In this document: positions 42,941 to 54,359 of the stretch, piece by piece
How positions within the stretch are numbered: the stretch's first letter is position 1
Layout of the letters: every line of letters starts with the position of its first letter
Assembly: GCA_028023455.1 (NCBI GenBank)
Contig: JAQFVV010006221.1
Coordinates: 3,485,166 to 3,549,165, forward strand
Reading direction: 5' to 3'
DNA length: 64,000 nucleotides
Origin: Epiperipatus broadwayi
Taxonomy: Eukaryota; Onychophora; Udeonychophora; Euonychophora; Peripatidae
Notes under the pieces: model-generated
Told to the model about the DNA's origin: nothing
Databases searched by the model: none
What the model saw: the letters and a program-made list of their open reading frames with translations, nothing else
Position numbers and translations under genes: made by a program

Positions 42941-43655
42941 TTCTCAATATGATACCTTGTACTAATACTAACACGTATATTACGTATATAGCGACATCTA
43001 CTGACATTTCCTATAATTCATTATTTTTATCATTTTATTTATTTCCCCTTATATTACTTTCCATTCTTTATCCATTACCCAATCATTCATTAAATCAATT
43101 GACTTTTTGTAAATGTTCATACATGTATTTATATTATATTTTATATAATTTGTTTCATATATTTTCCTTCTATTCATTTCCTTTATATAATTTAATGGTC
43201 TTATGTTTTTAATACAATCTATTTTATGTCCAAATTTTAAATAATGAACATATAATGCTGATCTATCATCCCTCCTTTCAATAGCACTATTATGTTCTTT
43301 TGCCCTTTGTTCTAATTGTTTTGATGTTTGTCCATAGTAAACCATTTTACATATCCCACAAGTAATTTTATATACGGTTCCCTTTATATATTTCATATCA
43401 TCTTTATACTTATAATTTCCTATTAATATATCTAAATTTTTACTATTAGACCATCCTATTTTTATATTTTTAGTCATATAATTTTTATTTTTAGTTAATA
43501 TATCATAAATTTTAGGTGTATATGCAATTTTAATCCATTTTATATTATTTAATATTTTATTCCCTCTAATATTATTTTTATTATCATATAATATATTCCT
43601 AATATTTCTAGGATTATATCCATAGCTAGAATATAATTTAATAAATTGTTCTTAT
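42940..43655 (-). mobile_element. PLE-2: 5'-truncated Penelope-like element
   Basis: On the minus strand the preserved part starts in the RT thumb/linker (just below 43655) and runs through a GIY-YIG endonuclease into a 3' untranslated region ending near 42940. All RT core motifs are absent. Severe 5' truncation is usual for retroelements copied by target-primed reverse transcription. Edges are approximate and no target duplication could be defined. Confidence 0.8.
43049..43651 (-). CDS. PLE-2 linker and GIY-YIG endonuclease (partial, open frame)
   Basis: An open frame of 200 codons lies between a TAA at 43652-43654 and its own stop. The first ATG (43477) is internal, so the upstream 58 codons belong to the same protein. 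It opens with a thumb-like FIKLYSSYGYNPRNI and a linker containing KWIKIAYTPKI. Numbered from the ATG, the GIY half is GTVYKITCGICK (33-44) with a CxxC pair, the YIG half is VYYGQT (46-51), the conserved Arg is R58 in LEQRAKEHN, and GHKID follows at 83-87. The enzyme would nick the target DNA for PLE integration. It lacks its RT, so it is a truncated relic, yet it carries no stop or frameshift, suggesting a recent insertion. The plus-strand frame at 42949-43212 is a shadow. Confidence 0.85.
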   Translation of the reverse strand, partial: EQFIKLYSSYGYNPRNIRNILYDNKNNIRGNKILNNIKWIKIAYTPKIYDILTKNKNYMTKNIKIGWSNSKNLDILIGNYKYKDDMKYIKGTVYKITCGICKMVYYGQTSKQLEQRAKEHNSAIERRDDRSALYVHYLKFGHKIDCIKNIRPLNYIKEMNRRKIYETNYIKYNINTCMNIYKKSIDLMNDWVMDKEWKVI

Positions 43656-44019
43656 TTCTTAGAATTAAATACATTCTTTTATATAAATAAACTAATTTGT
43701 ACAGCAGTTAGAGATATTGGTTGCTATATTTACTGTGAATGTTTAGGTGGTTACTGGTTGGAAACTAATTATATATATTATTGTACATTTCAGATTTTTG
43801 TTACCAATAAAATATTTTCCAGTAGACACTGCATATATATATGCAAACATTTATAAACTTTGTAAAAGAGTAGAATTATATACCAAAAACTATTAAAAAG
43901 AAATTAATAAAATACTACAATATTTGTTTATATAGAAAGTGAAATAGATATTGATAAATTAAAATATTTGAAATGAAGCTGTAAATTCTATATCTAAAAT
44001 AAAAAAAGCCGAGAGAAAA
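43656..44019. other. No gene seen
   Basis: AT-rich spacer between PLE-2 and the LINE endonuclease fragment. Confidence 0.6.
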
Positions 44020-44480
44020 TTCCGTTAAATTGTTAAAACTATTAACATTCCATTTTGTTTCTTTCATCAAGAGTTTCTTTAGACACTATAATTTAATAAC
44101 ACTTTTTAAGAATCCAATATCCTGCAATTGTAAATGCCAATATAAACTTCTTTTATATTCTGAATCTTAATTATAATGTATCTCATTTAATCTTAATTTT
44201 TTAAGCATGGATGCATCCAACGTTTTGTTAGAATTAATTCCTTTGTCCAAAAAATCATCAATACCATTATTTCCAATAATTTTGAGCTAAAGTTTATGTT
44301 TACCAAATTAAAGTCTTCAAGAAGAAAAAAATCCAGTCTTAGATTAATGTACTAATGTCAGCAAAGAACAAAAGATTTTTCCTCTGAACTTCCTGAATCT
44401 AACATTGGAGCATAATTACAAATAACATTGATATAGATATCATATTGCAAAGAATTTTAATATCATTAACTTTTTTTTTA
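44020..44480 (-). pseudogene. LINE APE-type endonuclease fragment (decayed)
   Basis: On the minus strand, read from about 44450 downwards, a frame gives INVICNYAPMLDSG, two stops, then DFFLLEDFNLVN. These correspond to the VxxYAP and xLxGDFN blocks of the apurinic endonuclease domain of non-LTR retrotransposons. The catalytic-region Gly of GDFN is Glu here. A frameshift leads to GIDDFLDKGI, KTLDASML and LYWHLQLQDIGFL, the region before the RT. The intact protein would nick AT-rich target DNA. No RT follows downstream (PLE-2 begins soon after), so this is an internal fragment. It may or may not be the same family as the LINE at 61.9-64 kb. Confidence 0.6.
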
Positions 44481-46475
44481 CTAAACTTATATATTTGGTC
44501 TCTCTCTCTCTCTCTTTTTTTTTTTATTATTATAGAAAGTCATGTGATCACGTGATACTAGGTTATAATTTCAACAACTACTTTCTTCTAACTTTTTTAG
44601 CATCTTTCCCTATATCAGAATTTATGTAACAAATGAAATAATAATTTTTTTAACTTCACAATCTTATTCAGAAAGAAGGGAAGCTATTATAATCGTAATT
44701 ATAAGCTCAAAGTTAATATATAACATTTATCAATAAATAATTTACAAATGACAATAATAAAATTTGTAAATAATAACAACTATCTATAGTTGATATATAC
44801 TTGAACAAAAGTTTTAATCTTTTCAAATAAAGTTTTAAATTTCTTTTTTTTTAAAAGTTCCACAACAGATTCAAAAAATTATATTCGTAAGTCTTGGCTG
44901 AGTAAATAATAGAAACATGTGATAAAAAAACGAAGAGCTCTTTAGTTAAATTATACTTAAAATATGCATATTTTGTGGCTGTAGGGTCAATTTTCTTTTA
45001 CTTTCCTTCGAAACTAATGAGAGTCATAATCAGTATTTGATTTTAAATCTTACAGATCAGCAAACAGAAATTTTATAGTTTCCTTCCAAAATTAAAATTC
45101 AGATTTTTTCCTTTTCTTTTAAAATGGTTGATATGAGCAGGAACATTTATAGGAATATTTTCTGAAATTCATAGAGACAGATCGAGTGCAATCTTTACTT
45201 GTTTACATAAACATTCTTAAATTGAGCAATGTTTATACTTTATAAACTAAAAAAATCAATTTAGTTTCCAATTTAGCAAAAAAAAATTATCAGCAATTTT
45301 TTTTATAAATACTGGTCCATCCATAGCTAATACAGGAATAAGCTAAAAATATCTTTTTTTACTTGATTTTTTTAGAATCCTGGCCAATCAAATGTTGTTA
45401 TTAGATTTTACAATAATTAGTATATTAGTGATTATTTATCTTTTCAGCATATATGTGCTTGAGTGTATCAGTGTTATTAGATAGAGTGGAGAGTGATGGG
45501 TTGTCTGAAAGTCTGTGCTCATATACCCTATTTATTAATAATTAGTTACGTACAATAAAAAAATTTCCAAAGTTTAAATCTTTTTTTTTTCATAATAAAA
45601 ACCTGGAAATCTCATTGTTACATACAATATCAGTAGATAAAAATTTCTTAGTGTTATTATTTTAACAACTGCCTTCCAATTTTAATTAAATATAAAGCAT
45701 TCTTTTTTAATTAAAGCAAAAAAAAAAAAATACATTTTTACTTTTTAAACATATTATTTCTTAAACATAATATTTATTAAATGTATTACCTATTGAACAT
45801 ATTTATTCCCTCTTATTGAAACATTATTTATATGAATTAATGTATTTAATATATGAATCAGTATACACATACACATAAATATACTTAAAGAATTGAACTT
45901 ATTTTTCTTTATTAATGAATGTCCATTTAATCTGTTTCACTAACAATTCACTTCAAGTCTTTAATCATGCTTCTATCAGCTTTACTATCTCCTCCAACAC
46001 TATCTTAGCCTTTCCAACCTCTATCGCTATACAATTACCTATACTTACCTCTTTCATTATGCATCAAAACAAATACTATAAAATATTGTATTTCAATATA
46101 TATACACAATAAAAATGTGATAGACTTTTATTTAATAGCTCCACAAATTTGTGCAGCAAATTGTAATTGTCTTAAAATAATCAATAAGAAAATGGTCCCA
46201 GTTTAATAAGGCAATAAGAATTGCAATGTCAGTTGTAATGAAATAAAATGGTAACGATGATAATGTGTGCAAAATATGCTAACTAGCCCACATTCAAGCC
46301 CTCAATTAGAGATGCCAAATTGTAAAGTCACAAAAATACATAAGGTGTTAATGATAAAAGTGTTGTTATGACCTACAAACTTGTAAACATTAGCTCATAA
46401 CTGTCACAACACATCTAATTCTCTCTAAATATCTTATAAATTTACAGCATCAATAAAATAGTAATACAAATGAAT
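44481..46475. other. AT-rich stretch, no gene seen
   Basis: Contains a short (TC)n tract near 44501-44514 and an ATCACGTGAT palindrome near 44547. A less-biased patch at 45930-46070 has no recognised product. Confidence 0.55.
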
Positions 46476-47188
46476 AAAAATATAATATAACAATTCATCA
46501 ATTGTTAAAACAGAGTTTCTTTAATATAAATAAATAAAATAATAACTAAATAATATTTCCAAGCACTTTCAATTTTTATGAGTCCTTATCAAGGCAGTGT
46601 AAAAAATTTTATTTTCTCGTTGGTGATGAATTTAACATTTCATTGTATTGGCCAGGAACAACTAATCGGAAAGCTGGTTAATTTCGAATTCATAGCATAA
46701 GTTGAATTTTGTATGAGATACGATTCTTTAATCTTGCATTTTTTATCATGTGTTTCATGCATTTATATTGTACAATCCTTTGGACTACATATATGGCCTG
46801 TACTATTTTGGTGAACATAAAAAGCTGAATAAACTGTATCATCTTTTCTTGCTCTATTATACATATATTTATGTTGTTGAAGGTGATATTTAATATTTGT
46901 TTTGGTTTCTCCAGCATATATTGCACTACAATTTATTTGTGGGAATCTAATAGAGTATACAACACTGCTTTTAGACTCCTTATTTATTACTTTCTTAGAA
47001 TTATTTATTAATCTATTAATGTTAGGTGGAGTTCTCTATGCTAATCGAAAATCTTGACTTAAAACTTTTATTATATTTTTATTAATATTGGAAATAAAAG
47101 CTAATGACATCCATGATTTATTATTCATATTTATATAATCACTATTATAACGTTGTTTATAATGCTTCTATGCAATAGATAATGATGG
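46476..47188 (-). repeat. PLE-3 left inverted arm, with duplicate GIY-YIG remains
   Basis: Read on the minus strand, it repeats the linker (FISNINKNIIKVLS, then FRLA) and endonuclease of the right arm. The YIG half reads AIYAGETKTN here, against AIYV and a stop in the right arm, so the two copies have mutated independently. The minus-strand frame 46690-46926 is a frame-shifted part of this copy. The 3' section includes CCTTGATAAGGACTCATAAA, absent from the right arm. Confidence 0.85.
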
Positions 47189-47998
47189 ATTTTACAAGGG
47201 CATATTATCAAAAGCTTGCAAAAATTTTACTTAAGTGGATTTAAGATTTTGTTGGGTTTGGAGAATATACATTAAAATCATCATTTTATTGTGTTACTAT
47301 ACTTGATAAAACAGTTACAATTAAGGGGTATGAGTTAATTTCATTGGATGTGGTGGAATTATATGGATTAGTGGATCGATCTGCATCTATTACAATTTTG
47401 AGAGATAAATTGGGTGCTAAAAAAATGCCCATGATAAAATATCTTTCATTATAGATGTTTTAATTTGGATAAGCAATGATATTATTGCAGCACATGGTAG
47501 TAACTTATATAGAATGGAAAAAGGATGGCCAATGGGTTTGGCTGTAAGTGGATTATTAAGTAGTTTGTTTGTAGATAATATAGAACAGTGAATTGTGCAT
47601 CCCATATTAGTAAGAAATGAGAACACATTGTATTGTAGATATGTGAATGATGTTTTGATATATGGGCAACAAGACACTATAAAACAAATTTCTGATAGTT
47701 TGCAAAACCAGGCTGGTTTAGTTTGGACAATAGAAAGAGAAGACAATTCTAGTATTAAATACCTGGATTTGCAAATATCAATGGTAGATAATAAATTAGT
47801 ATATAAAATTGTTATAAAACATATAGATAATACAGGTTACATTCATTCAACATCTAATGTTCATTTAATACACAAATTAACTAGTTTTAGAGTTTTTTTA
47901 ACACGTAATGAATGACTGTGTTCAAATGAAATGTTTAAGAAAGATAATATAAAATGTTATATGCAAGATTTAATACAAGTGGGTTATAATAAAAAAAA
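47189..47998 (+). pseudogene. PLE-3 reverse transcriptase core (5'-truncated, decayed)
   Basis: Motif A is ELISLDVVELYGLVD (about 47331-47375). Motif B is GWPMGLAVSGLLSSLF (about 47524-47571) and runs on through VDNIEQ to a TGA. Motif C is YVNDVLIYG (about 47640-47666), where the first catalytic Asp of the YxDD box is Asn. Next come KYLDLQISMVDNKLVYKIV and TGYIHSTSNVH, the thumb pattern typical of PLEs. Stops occur after motif A, after motif B and after LTRNE. The N-terminal part that precedes motif A in full PLEs is missing. The element cannot move by itself. Confidence 0.85.
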
Positions 47999-48655
47999 TG
48001 TTATTATCTATTGTATTGAAGCATTATAAACAATGCTATAATAGTAATCATATAAATATGAATAATAAATCATGGATGACATTAGCTTTTATTCCCAATA
48101 TTAATAAAAATATAACAAAAGTTTTAAGTCAAGATTTTCGATTAGCATGGAGAACTCTGCCTAACCTTAATATATTAATAAATAATTCTAAGGAAGTAAT
48201 AAATAAGGAGGATAAAAGCAGTGTTGTATACTCTATTAGATGCCCACAAATAAATTGTAGAGCAATATATGTTTGAAAAACCAAAACAAATATTAAATAT
48301 CTCCTTCAACAACATAAATATATGTACAATAGAGCAAGAGAAGATGATACAGTTTATTCAGCTTTTTATGTTCACCAAAATAGTACAGGCCATATATGTA
48401 GTCCAAAGGATTGTACAATACTAATGCATGAAACACATGATAAAAATGCAAGATTAAAGAATCATATCTTATACAAAAGTCATCTTGTGCTATAAATTTG
48501 AAATTAACCAGCTTTCCAATTAATTGTTCCTGACCAATATAATGAAATGTTAAATTCATCATCTAGGAGAAAATATTATTTAGTTATTATTTCATTTATT
48601 TATATTAAGGAAACTCTGTTTTAACAATTGATGAATTGTTATATTATATTTATAT
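47999..48655 (+). pseudogene. PLE-3 linker and GIY-YIG endonuclease, right arm (decayed)
   Basis: The frame at 47998-48276 gives the linker (AFIPNINKNITKVLS, FRLAWRTLPNLNILI) and the GIY half SSVVYSIRCPQINCRAIYV, with a CxxxxC in place of the usual CxxC. It then meets a TGA in the YIG half. After it come QQHKYMYNRAREDD and YVHQNSTGHIC, the region holding the conserved Arg and the GH(K)I block. The linker resembles that of PLE-2, so the two are probably related subfamilies. It ends in an AT-rich 3' untranslated region. The minus-strand frame 48293-48562 is a shadow. Confidence 0.8.
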
Positions 48656-51481
48656 TATATATTACCAGAAGTATTATTTATTTATTTATTTACAAATGAA
48701 TATGATGATAAGAGATTTTGTTATCCTACAATGCACATTAATTATAATTAATAAAATGTATATTTTTTTTTCTTTAAATGCACCAAATATTTAGAACCAC
48801 ATTGTAATGAAATAAATCTATCACCAAATTGTAATGGACTAAAAGTGTGAGAAGCCAATACTTCCAATTACTCTGTGAACTGAGGCATTACATTTTATAG
48901 AAAAAAATGTTTACAATGCTAAAACTATAACCAAAACAAAATGTACAAGATGGACTTATCTGATATACCTCACAAGTTATGCCAAATTATAATGATATAA
49001 AAGGAAAACCAATATTCAAATAATTCTACAAATTATGGTATACAAATCGTAGCAACATAAAATAAATGAAAGATTCTTATTTAAAACTCCTACAATTACA
49101 ATTATCAAATTACAATAAGTTATCCTTCAAATCAATAAAACTTAGACATAAACCTATAAATTATGACTACCATATATCCCTAGAATTATTAGCTCTCTGT
49201 TTTAAATAGATATGAATATTAAAAGCATAATATCTAATTAAATATAAACTATATTGATAAGCTTTAAATTTAAACAAATTAACTCATTCTAATTAATATG
49301 ATTAAAATATCAATTTTATAACATCATAAAATTATCATCTTTTTAACTAAATAATAAGTTATTGTAACACACATTCAATAAATAATAGTTTAAAATAATA
49401 GAATAACATTTAATTATAATTGCCTTTGTTTACCTTAAATAATTAAAGTTTTTATACTTTATAAACTATTAAAATAGTTTGAATATGGATTTTTATCAGA
49501 AATAACTAGTATATGTAATTATTAAAATAATTATGTTGATCCTTCAATTAATTACTAAATCTCAAACTACAATAAATTAGTCTCTTATCATGTAAGATGC
49601 ATACATAGCTCAAATAACAATAATATATTGAATTTATCAGAAAGAAAGTAATACATAATAATGCATACACTTAACAATCCAATCATGTGATTCTGGGATT
49701 ACTTAATAATTATTTATTATAAAATACAAAATGTAAATCAAGACATAGCCAGTATGAATTAAAATTTTATTAACCAATATGTTTGTTTGCATTAATAATT
49801 AAAATGATGACTGAAGCAAATTTGTTTAATTGAATTCATTTTTATTAATAAATATAAAAATAACAAATAATAAATGTTTGTGACATATACTCTAATTAAG
49901 AATTATAAAATAAATCCTTCATCAACATGAATATTTATAAATATATATATTTATACCATAAAATTCATGTATTTTATAATTATATACTATTTACCATATG
50001 ATGATTTTTTAAGATAAATAATAATAATAAGTACATTTATTCACTCATTTTATTTTTAAAATATAATATCAACAAATGATTATTGAAATACAATTGTTTC
50101 AAATCTTCAATACTCACAAGATGTATATTAAAATAATTTACAGTCAATGAATAAACATATGATATTTCAAATTAGAATTTTTAACAATTAAAATTTAGAA
50201 TATAAATTAAATTTAAGCTAAACTTGACTTTCTTTTATTTTACATATATAAACAACAATTAACTACCTTATAATATATATAGTAATCAATAATGTTAATT
50301 AAAATATATTACAAATAAATACATAAATAAAATATACATTAATATACAACCTGAACACAGTCTTTCTACATAGGTACTCCAAGAAACCATAAGCTTCAAA
50401 TAATTTAATGACACCCATTAATCCAAATTAAAGAACTATATATTATAAACAATTATCCAAAATAAATTATATTTGTCAAATTCCAGTATTCTTAATGTAT
50501 TATTTTTTTAAATTCTCTATATCACAAACATTTTGCATCATAATAGTATTATAAATAAGTTGACACTGGTCTTCATTTATGATTTATGAGAAGTAAATTA
50601 GTTCAAATCCTATGTTAAAATCCTCCATCGACATTATAAAATAATATCCATAGGTAGGAATAATTCTCATAAAGAGCAGTATATTATCAATTTTAATGTT
50701 TCATAATTAAAACATTTGTTTATACATATCAATCCTCTTTGATCAAAAAAATATTAAGATAAATTTGATTGTTATAAATCCCCTTTCTTCTTTTTTTGAC
50801 ATGTATCCAGGAAACCACCTCAGTCTCCTGGACAAATACAATCTTTTCTACTCCATTAGTTTGTTATTATCAAGCAGATACTTAGAAAATAAAAATACAA
50901 TATATGAAAAAAAATGGATTTGTTTTAATGAAAGTCAGGATGTTAAAGAGCAAATTTGAATCATTCAGTTTTATTTATAACATTGTATTATTGATATCAT
51001 AATTGTCATCAAAAGCAAAAGTTACTGCTCATTCATTAAATTCATTCTGCATTCCAAAACTAAAATTTCTTTTACAATAATAATAATTAAAAAAATATTT
51101 CATGACGTTTACATATAAAAAAATATTTATACTTTTTAATTACCATTTAGTTAGCAAGAGTGATATTGTAGTGCAGGTGGTGGTGCTTCTTAAAATTTTA
51201 TGTTCTTTTTAAATTACGTAAAAACTATGAGAAATTGCAGCATTTGATACTTCTCTCTATTACCATTCGAATGATATATATTGCATTGATGTTGGATAAA
51301 ATTTGAATTTTTTACAATTATTTTAAAAATTACATGAATTTTTATTTTCTGATCAATTTACTACTTTACATGAGGCAATAAAGGCTGAAAATCTTTATTG
51401 GCCTTATAACCCTAATATAATGGGTTAAAAATATGCTGATAATTCAGTTATGAAGGCCTTCAATGCAACATAAACCTAATC
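48656..51481. other. AT-rich stretch, no gene seen
   Basis: Extremely AT-rich with no coding signature. The plus-strand frame at 50765-50959 has no domain. Confidence 0.65.
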
Positions 51482-51610
51482 GCGGAATATCATAAGTTAT
51501 TAATTTTAAATTTTTTAAAATTATTTGATTTGTTTGCATTTGTATTGGTGTGTGTGTACTATATAATTAACAATATATATTTAAGCTCTTTATTATACAA
51601 ATATTTGAAA
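51482..51610 (+). repeat. Tandem repeat unit, left of the Tigger insertion
   Basis: Matches about 54427-54552 on the other side of the transposon (shared TTTGCATTTGTATTGGTGTG, GTGTACTATATAATTAA and GCTCTTTATTATACAAAT). It is the left piece of a tandem repeat with a period near 195 bp that was split by the insertion. Confidence 0.9.
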
Positions 51611-51612
51611 TA

Positions 51613-54357
51613 TACCTGGGTCTCGTTTTACACGATAGATAGGTTCCTCAGAAAACACGTGCAAATGAAATCGCACAAAAATAGACGTAACTTACCTTGA
51701 AAAAGGGGGGATACGGACTGTGATTTTTCAAAAATCATGTAAAAGCAAAGCACCAACGTAAAATTACTTTAAAATTCGTGCAAAAAAAAATAAGGAAATA
51801 AAATATGACTAATAAAAAATTTCAAATTTGAAAAAAATTGATACAAGACAAACTTTTTTTAACTATAATATTTAATTTTATTCAAAATAATATATTTTTA
51901 TGCATAATTTACAGTACAGTAATTTACATTTTTTTATACATGTTTTAATTATTATCGCTATTTTCCAGTAAACAGGTTCATTTGCAAACTGGTAAAAAAC
52001 CTGATTCTTCACATGAGGAAATACAACTAGCGCCAACTTCACTCTCATGTTGTGTTAATGGTTTTCTGGTGACAATGTAATTAGTAATTAACCTTTGAGA
52101 TGATGATTTTATTAATTGTTTATGAAGCTTGTGATATCCAGACATACAACCATTTAGCTCTCATTGGAATTTAAGAGCACGTTCGTGATTAGTGTCATTA
52201 ATAAGAAAATAATTTGCCAACTGATTAGAAAGTTGAAGACCTTCTTGAATCATTTTTGCAGTGAAAGGAACAGGTTCCACTTCTGTTTCATTATCTTTTT
52301 CTACATTTTCTTCTGTATCTAAACTTATTGCAATAATATCAGTGTCATTTAAGACATTATCCTCAAGCAATTCATCGATATCGTTCTGGCTAAAGGAATC
52401 AAAACCTTCTCCACCAATATCATGTGCCAAAGTAATTATTTCATCTGATAATGCCGATGTTTGAATAACTGCACTGCTTTCAAGACATGTAGGCCAAACC
52501 TTTTTCCAGCAGCCATTTAAAGTCTGTGGTTTTATTTGAGTAACAGCAAATGCAATATGATTTATACAGTCAAAGATTGTGAATTTTTTCCAAGCGTCAG
52601 TTACTGCTATTGATTCATTTTCTAGTTTATCTAATATAAATTGAAAAGTGTATTTAACATAATATTGTTTAAAAGTTGCAATTATGCCTTGATCTAATGG
52701 CTGAATAATGCTTGTGATATTAGGTGGAAAAAACATAACCTTTACATTTGGATGTTCTAAATGTGGATGACCTGGTGCGTTGTCAACAAGTAATAAAATT
52801 TTGAAATCGAGATCTTTTTGCTTTATATAGATTTCCACTTCTGGTAAAAAGCAATTATTAAACCAGTCAGTGAATATTGCAGTTGTCACCCAAGCCTTTG
52901 TATTAGCCATCCAGTGTACCTGCAGTTGTTTTTTATCTTTATCTTTTAAAGTGCATGGTCTTAAAGATCGGTTTACCATGAGAGGTTTCAGCATCCGATC
53001 TCCCGATGCATTGCTAAAAAGCAACAATGTTATTCGATCTTTGCTTGCTTTAAACCCACTGGATTTTCTCTGACTTTGCAATATAAGTTCAACTAGGCAT
53101 TTTCCCAGAATAGACCTGTTTCATCAGCATTAAATACTTGGTGTGGGCAATATCCACCACATTCAATAACTTTTGCTAATTTTTCAGGAAAATATTTGGC
53201 AGCTTTTTCATCTGCCGATGCAACCTCACCTGTAACCTTCACATTATGTGGTGCATTCCTTTTTAAAAACCTGGTTAACCATCCTTTGCTAGCCAAAAAT
53301 TTCTTATTAGTCCGAGAAGTGGAATTAGATGGTTCGGATACGTTTATTTTTTCATAAAACTGAAGAAAGAGCTTTTCGTTGAATTAAATAACTACTTAAA
53401 GGAATTCTTCTTTGAGATAATTCTTCAATCCAGATTATAAGTGCTCATTCCATTTTTTCTAATAAATCATCTCTTGAATATCATGATAATTTGGCATTTA
53501 ATTTTGTGCAAAAATGACAGATTTTCTTATTGCATTTTCATTTTTTTTTAATTGTTCTAATAGTAGACTCACTCAAACTAAAATGTTTTCCAATCGCTGT
53601 CGATCCTTCCCCTGTTGCTAAGTGATCTAAAATAGAAATTTTTGTTTCCAATGAAATTCCTTTTCTTGGATGTTTTTTCCTCTCCATTAGGGTAAACTAA
53701 AAGTTAAAAAAAAAGAACTTAGACTTATGATAATAAAAAGACATTTATTCACCACTGCTGGGAAAAATTTAATTAAAACTAACAACTAAAAATTAAATTC
53801 TTATTTTTGACTTCAATTTTCAATTCCGTTTAAAAATCAAATTTCATTTCACATCACATTAATTAAATTTCAGGTCACCTTAAGTAATTTTTAAATTGTT
53901 AATTACAATTAAAAATCAGATTTTAATTTTTAATTGTCAAATTTAATTGTGCCCACTGCTATTACTCATCTTTTAAAAATAAACTAATTGATTACATTCT
54001 TTTTTAAAAAGTAAAAACAGAATGCGATTTAAAATGCAAAATTAACACGCACAATGTTTGAACAAATTTACATTATAATCTTGTAAAATTTAATGTGTGT
54101 ATACATAAAATGTGGAAATCATGATTTTAATTTCATTATTGCATAAAATCTTACTATTATAAAGCACTGAAAATATTGAAATTACTAAGATGAAAGTCGA
54201 ATTCCAATAATGTGCTATTACTTTCAATATGATGTAAGTGTACAAAATTTATTATTTACAGTAATAGTGCATTATCGGAGTTCGACTTCCGAAGAAGCGT
54301 GAATCATGTAACTTCAAAATCGTGTTAAAAAAATCCGCATAAAAAAAGACCCAGGTG
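51613..54357 (-). mobile_element. Tigger/pogo-type DNA transposon, full length
   Basis: 2745 bp bounded by inverted ends TACCTGGGTCT and the complement of AGACCCAGGTG, flanked by TA at 51611-51612 and 54358-54359, the duplication made by Tc1/mariner/pogo elements. The inverted ends extend imperfectly inward (CGTTTTACACGAT against the complement of ATCCGCATAAAAAAAG). One transposase pseudogene fills the middle on the minus strand. It lies between units of a tandem repeat, so the empty target can be inferred: GAAATACAGTGA before insertion. Confidence 0.92.
52161..53687 (-). pseudogene. Tigger/jerky-like transposase (DDE, CENP-B-type DNA binding), broken
   Basis: ATG at 53685-53687. The N-terminus has a psq-type helix-turn-helix (KISILDHLATGEGSTAIGKH, then STIRTIKK) and is broken by a frameshift near 53540. 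A CENP-B-type domain follows in pieces (IWIEELSQRRIPLSS, then KGWLTRFLKRN in the frame at 53093-53296). The first catalytic Asp is in FNADETGLFWE. A frameshift and stop at about 53081-53098 separate the 306-codon remainder, which holds the second Asp in LLLVDNAPGHP (residue 100) and the third in IIQPLDQGI (residue 130), the spacing of about 30 expected for pogo-type DDE enzymes. The C-terminus (NHERALKF) looks natural. It would cut and paste DNA by binding the inverted ends. The catalytic triad survives, but the frame does not. Confidence 0.92.
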
Positions 54358-54359
54358 TA

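Larger units (their letters stand above)
46476..48655 (+). mobile_element. PLE-3: Penelope-like element with 0.7-kb inverted arms
   Basis: The left arm (46476-47188) is the inverted copy of the right arm (47999-48655), with identity above 90% by eye. The core between them (47189-47998, plus) carries RT motifs. The right arm continues in the same direction with the linker and GIY-YIG endonuclease, so the left arm duplicates the whole linker-endonuclease-3' UTR section in reverse. The right arm lacks about 56 bp that the left arm has (within 46556-46615). This is an extreme version of the inverted arrangement seen in PLE-1. Confidence 0.85.

Noticed and set aside
46556-46615. Possible hammerhead ribozyme in the PLE-3 3' region (TTGATAAGG...GAAAG)
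   Set aside because: Hammerheads are known in PLEs, but the core CUGANGA is not intact here and stem II does not pair.
47417-47746. 109-codon minus-strand frame
   Set aside because: Antisense shadow of the PLE-3 RT core, whose motifs B and C read on the plus strand.
52261-53073. Two 67-codon plus-strand frames over the transposase
   Set aside because: Antisense shadows of the minus-strand Tigger pseudogene, which has clear catalytic motifs.
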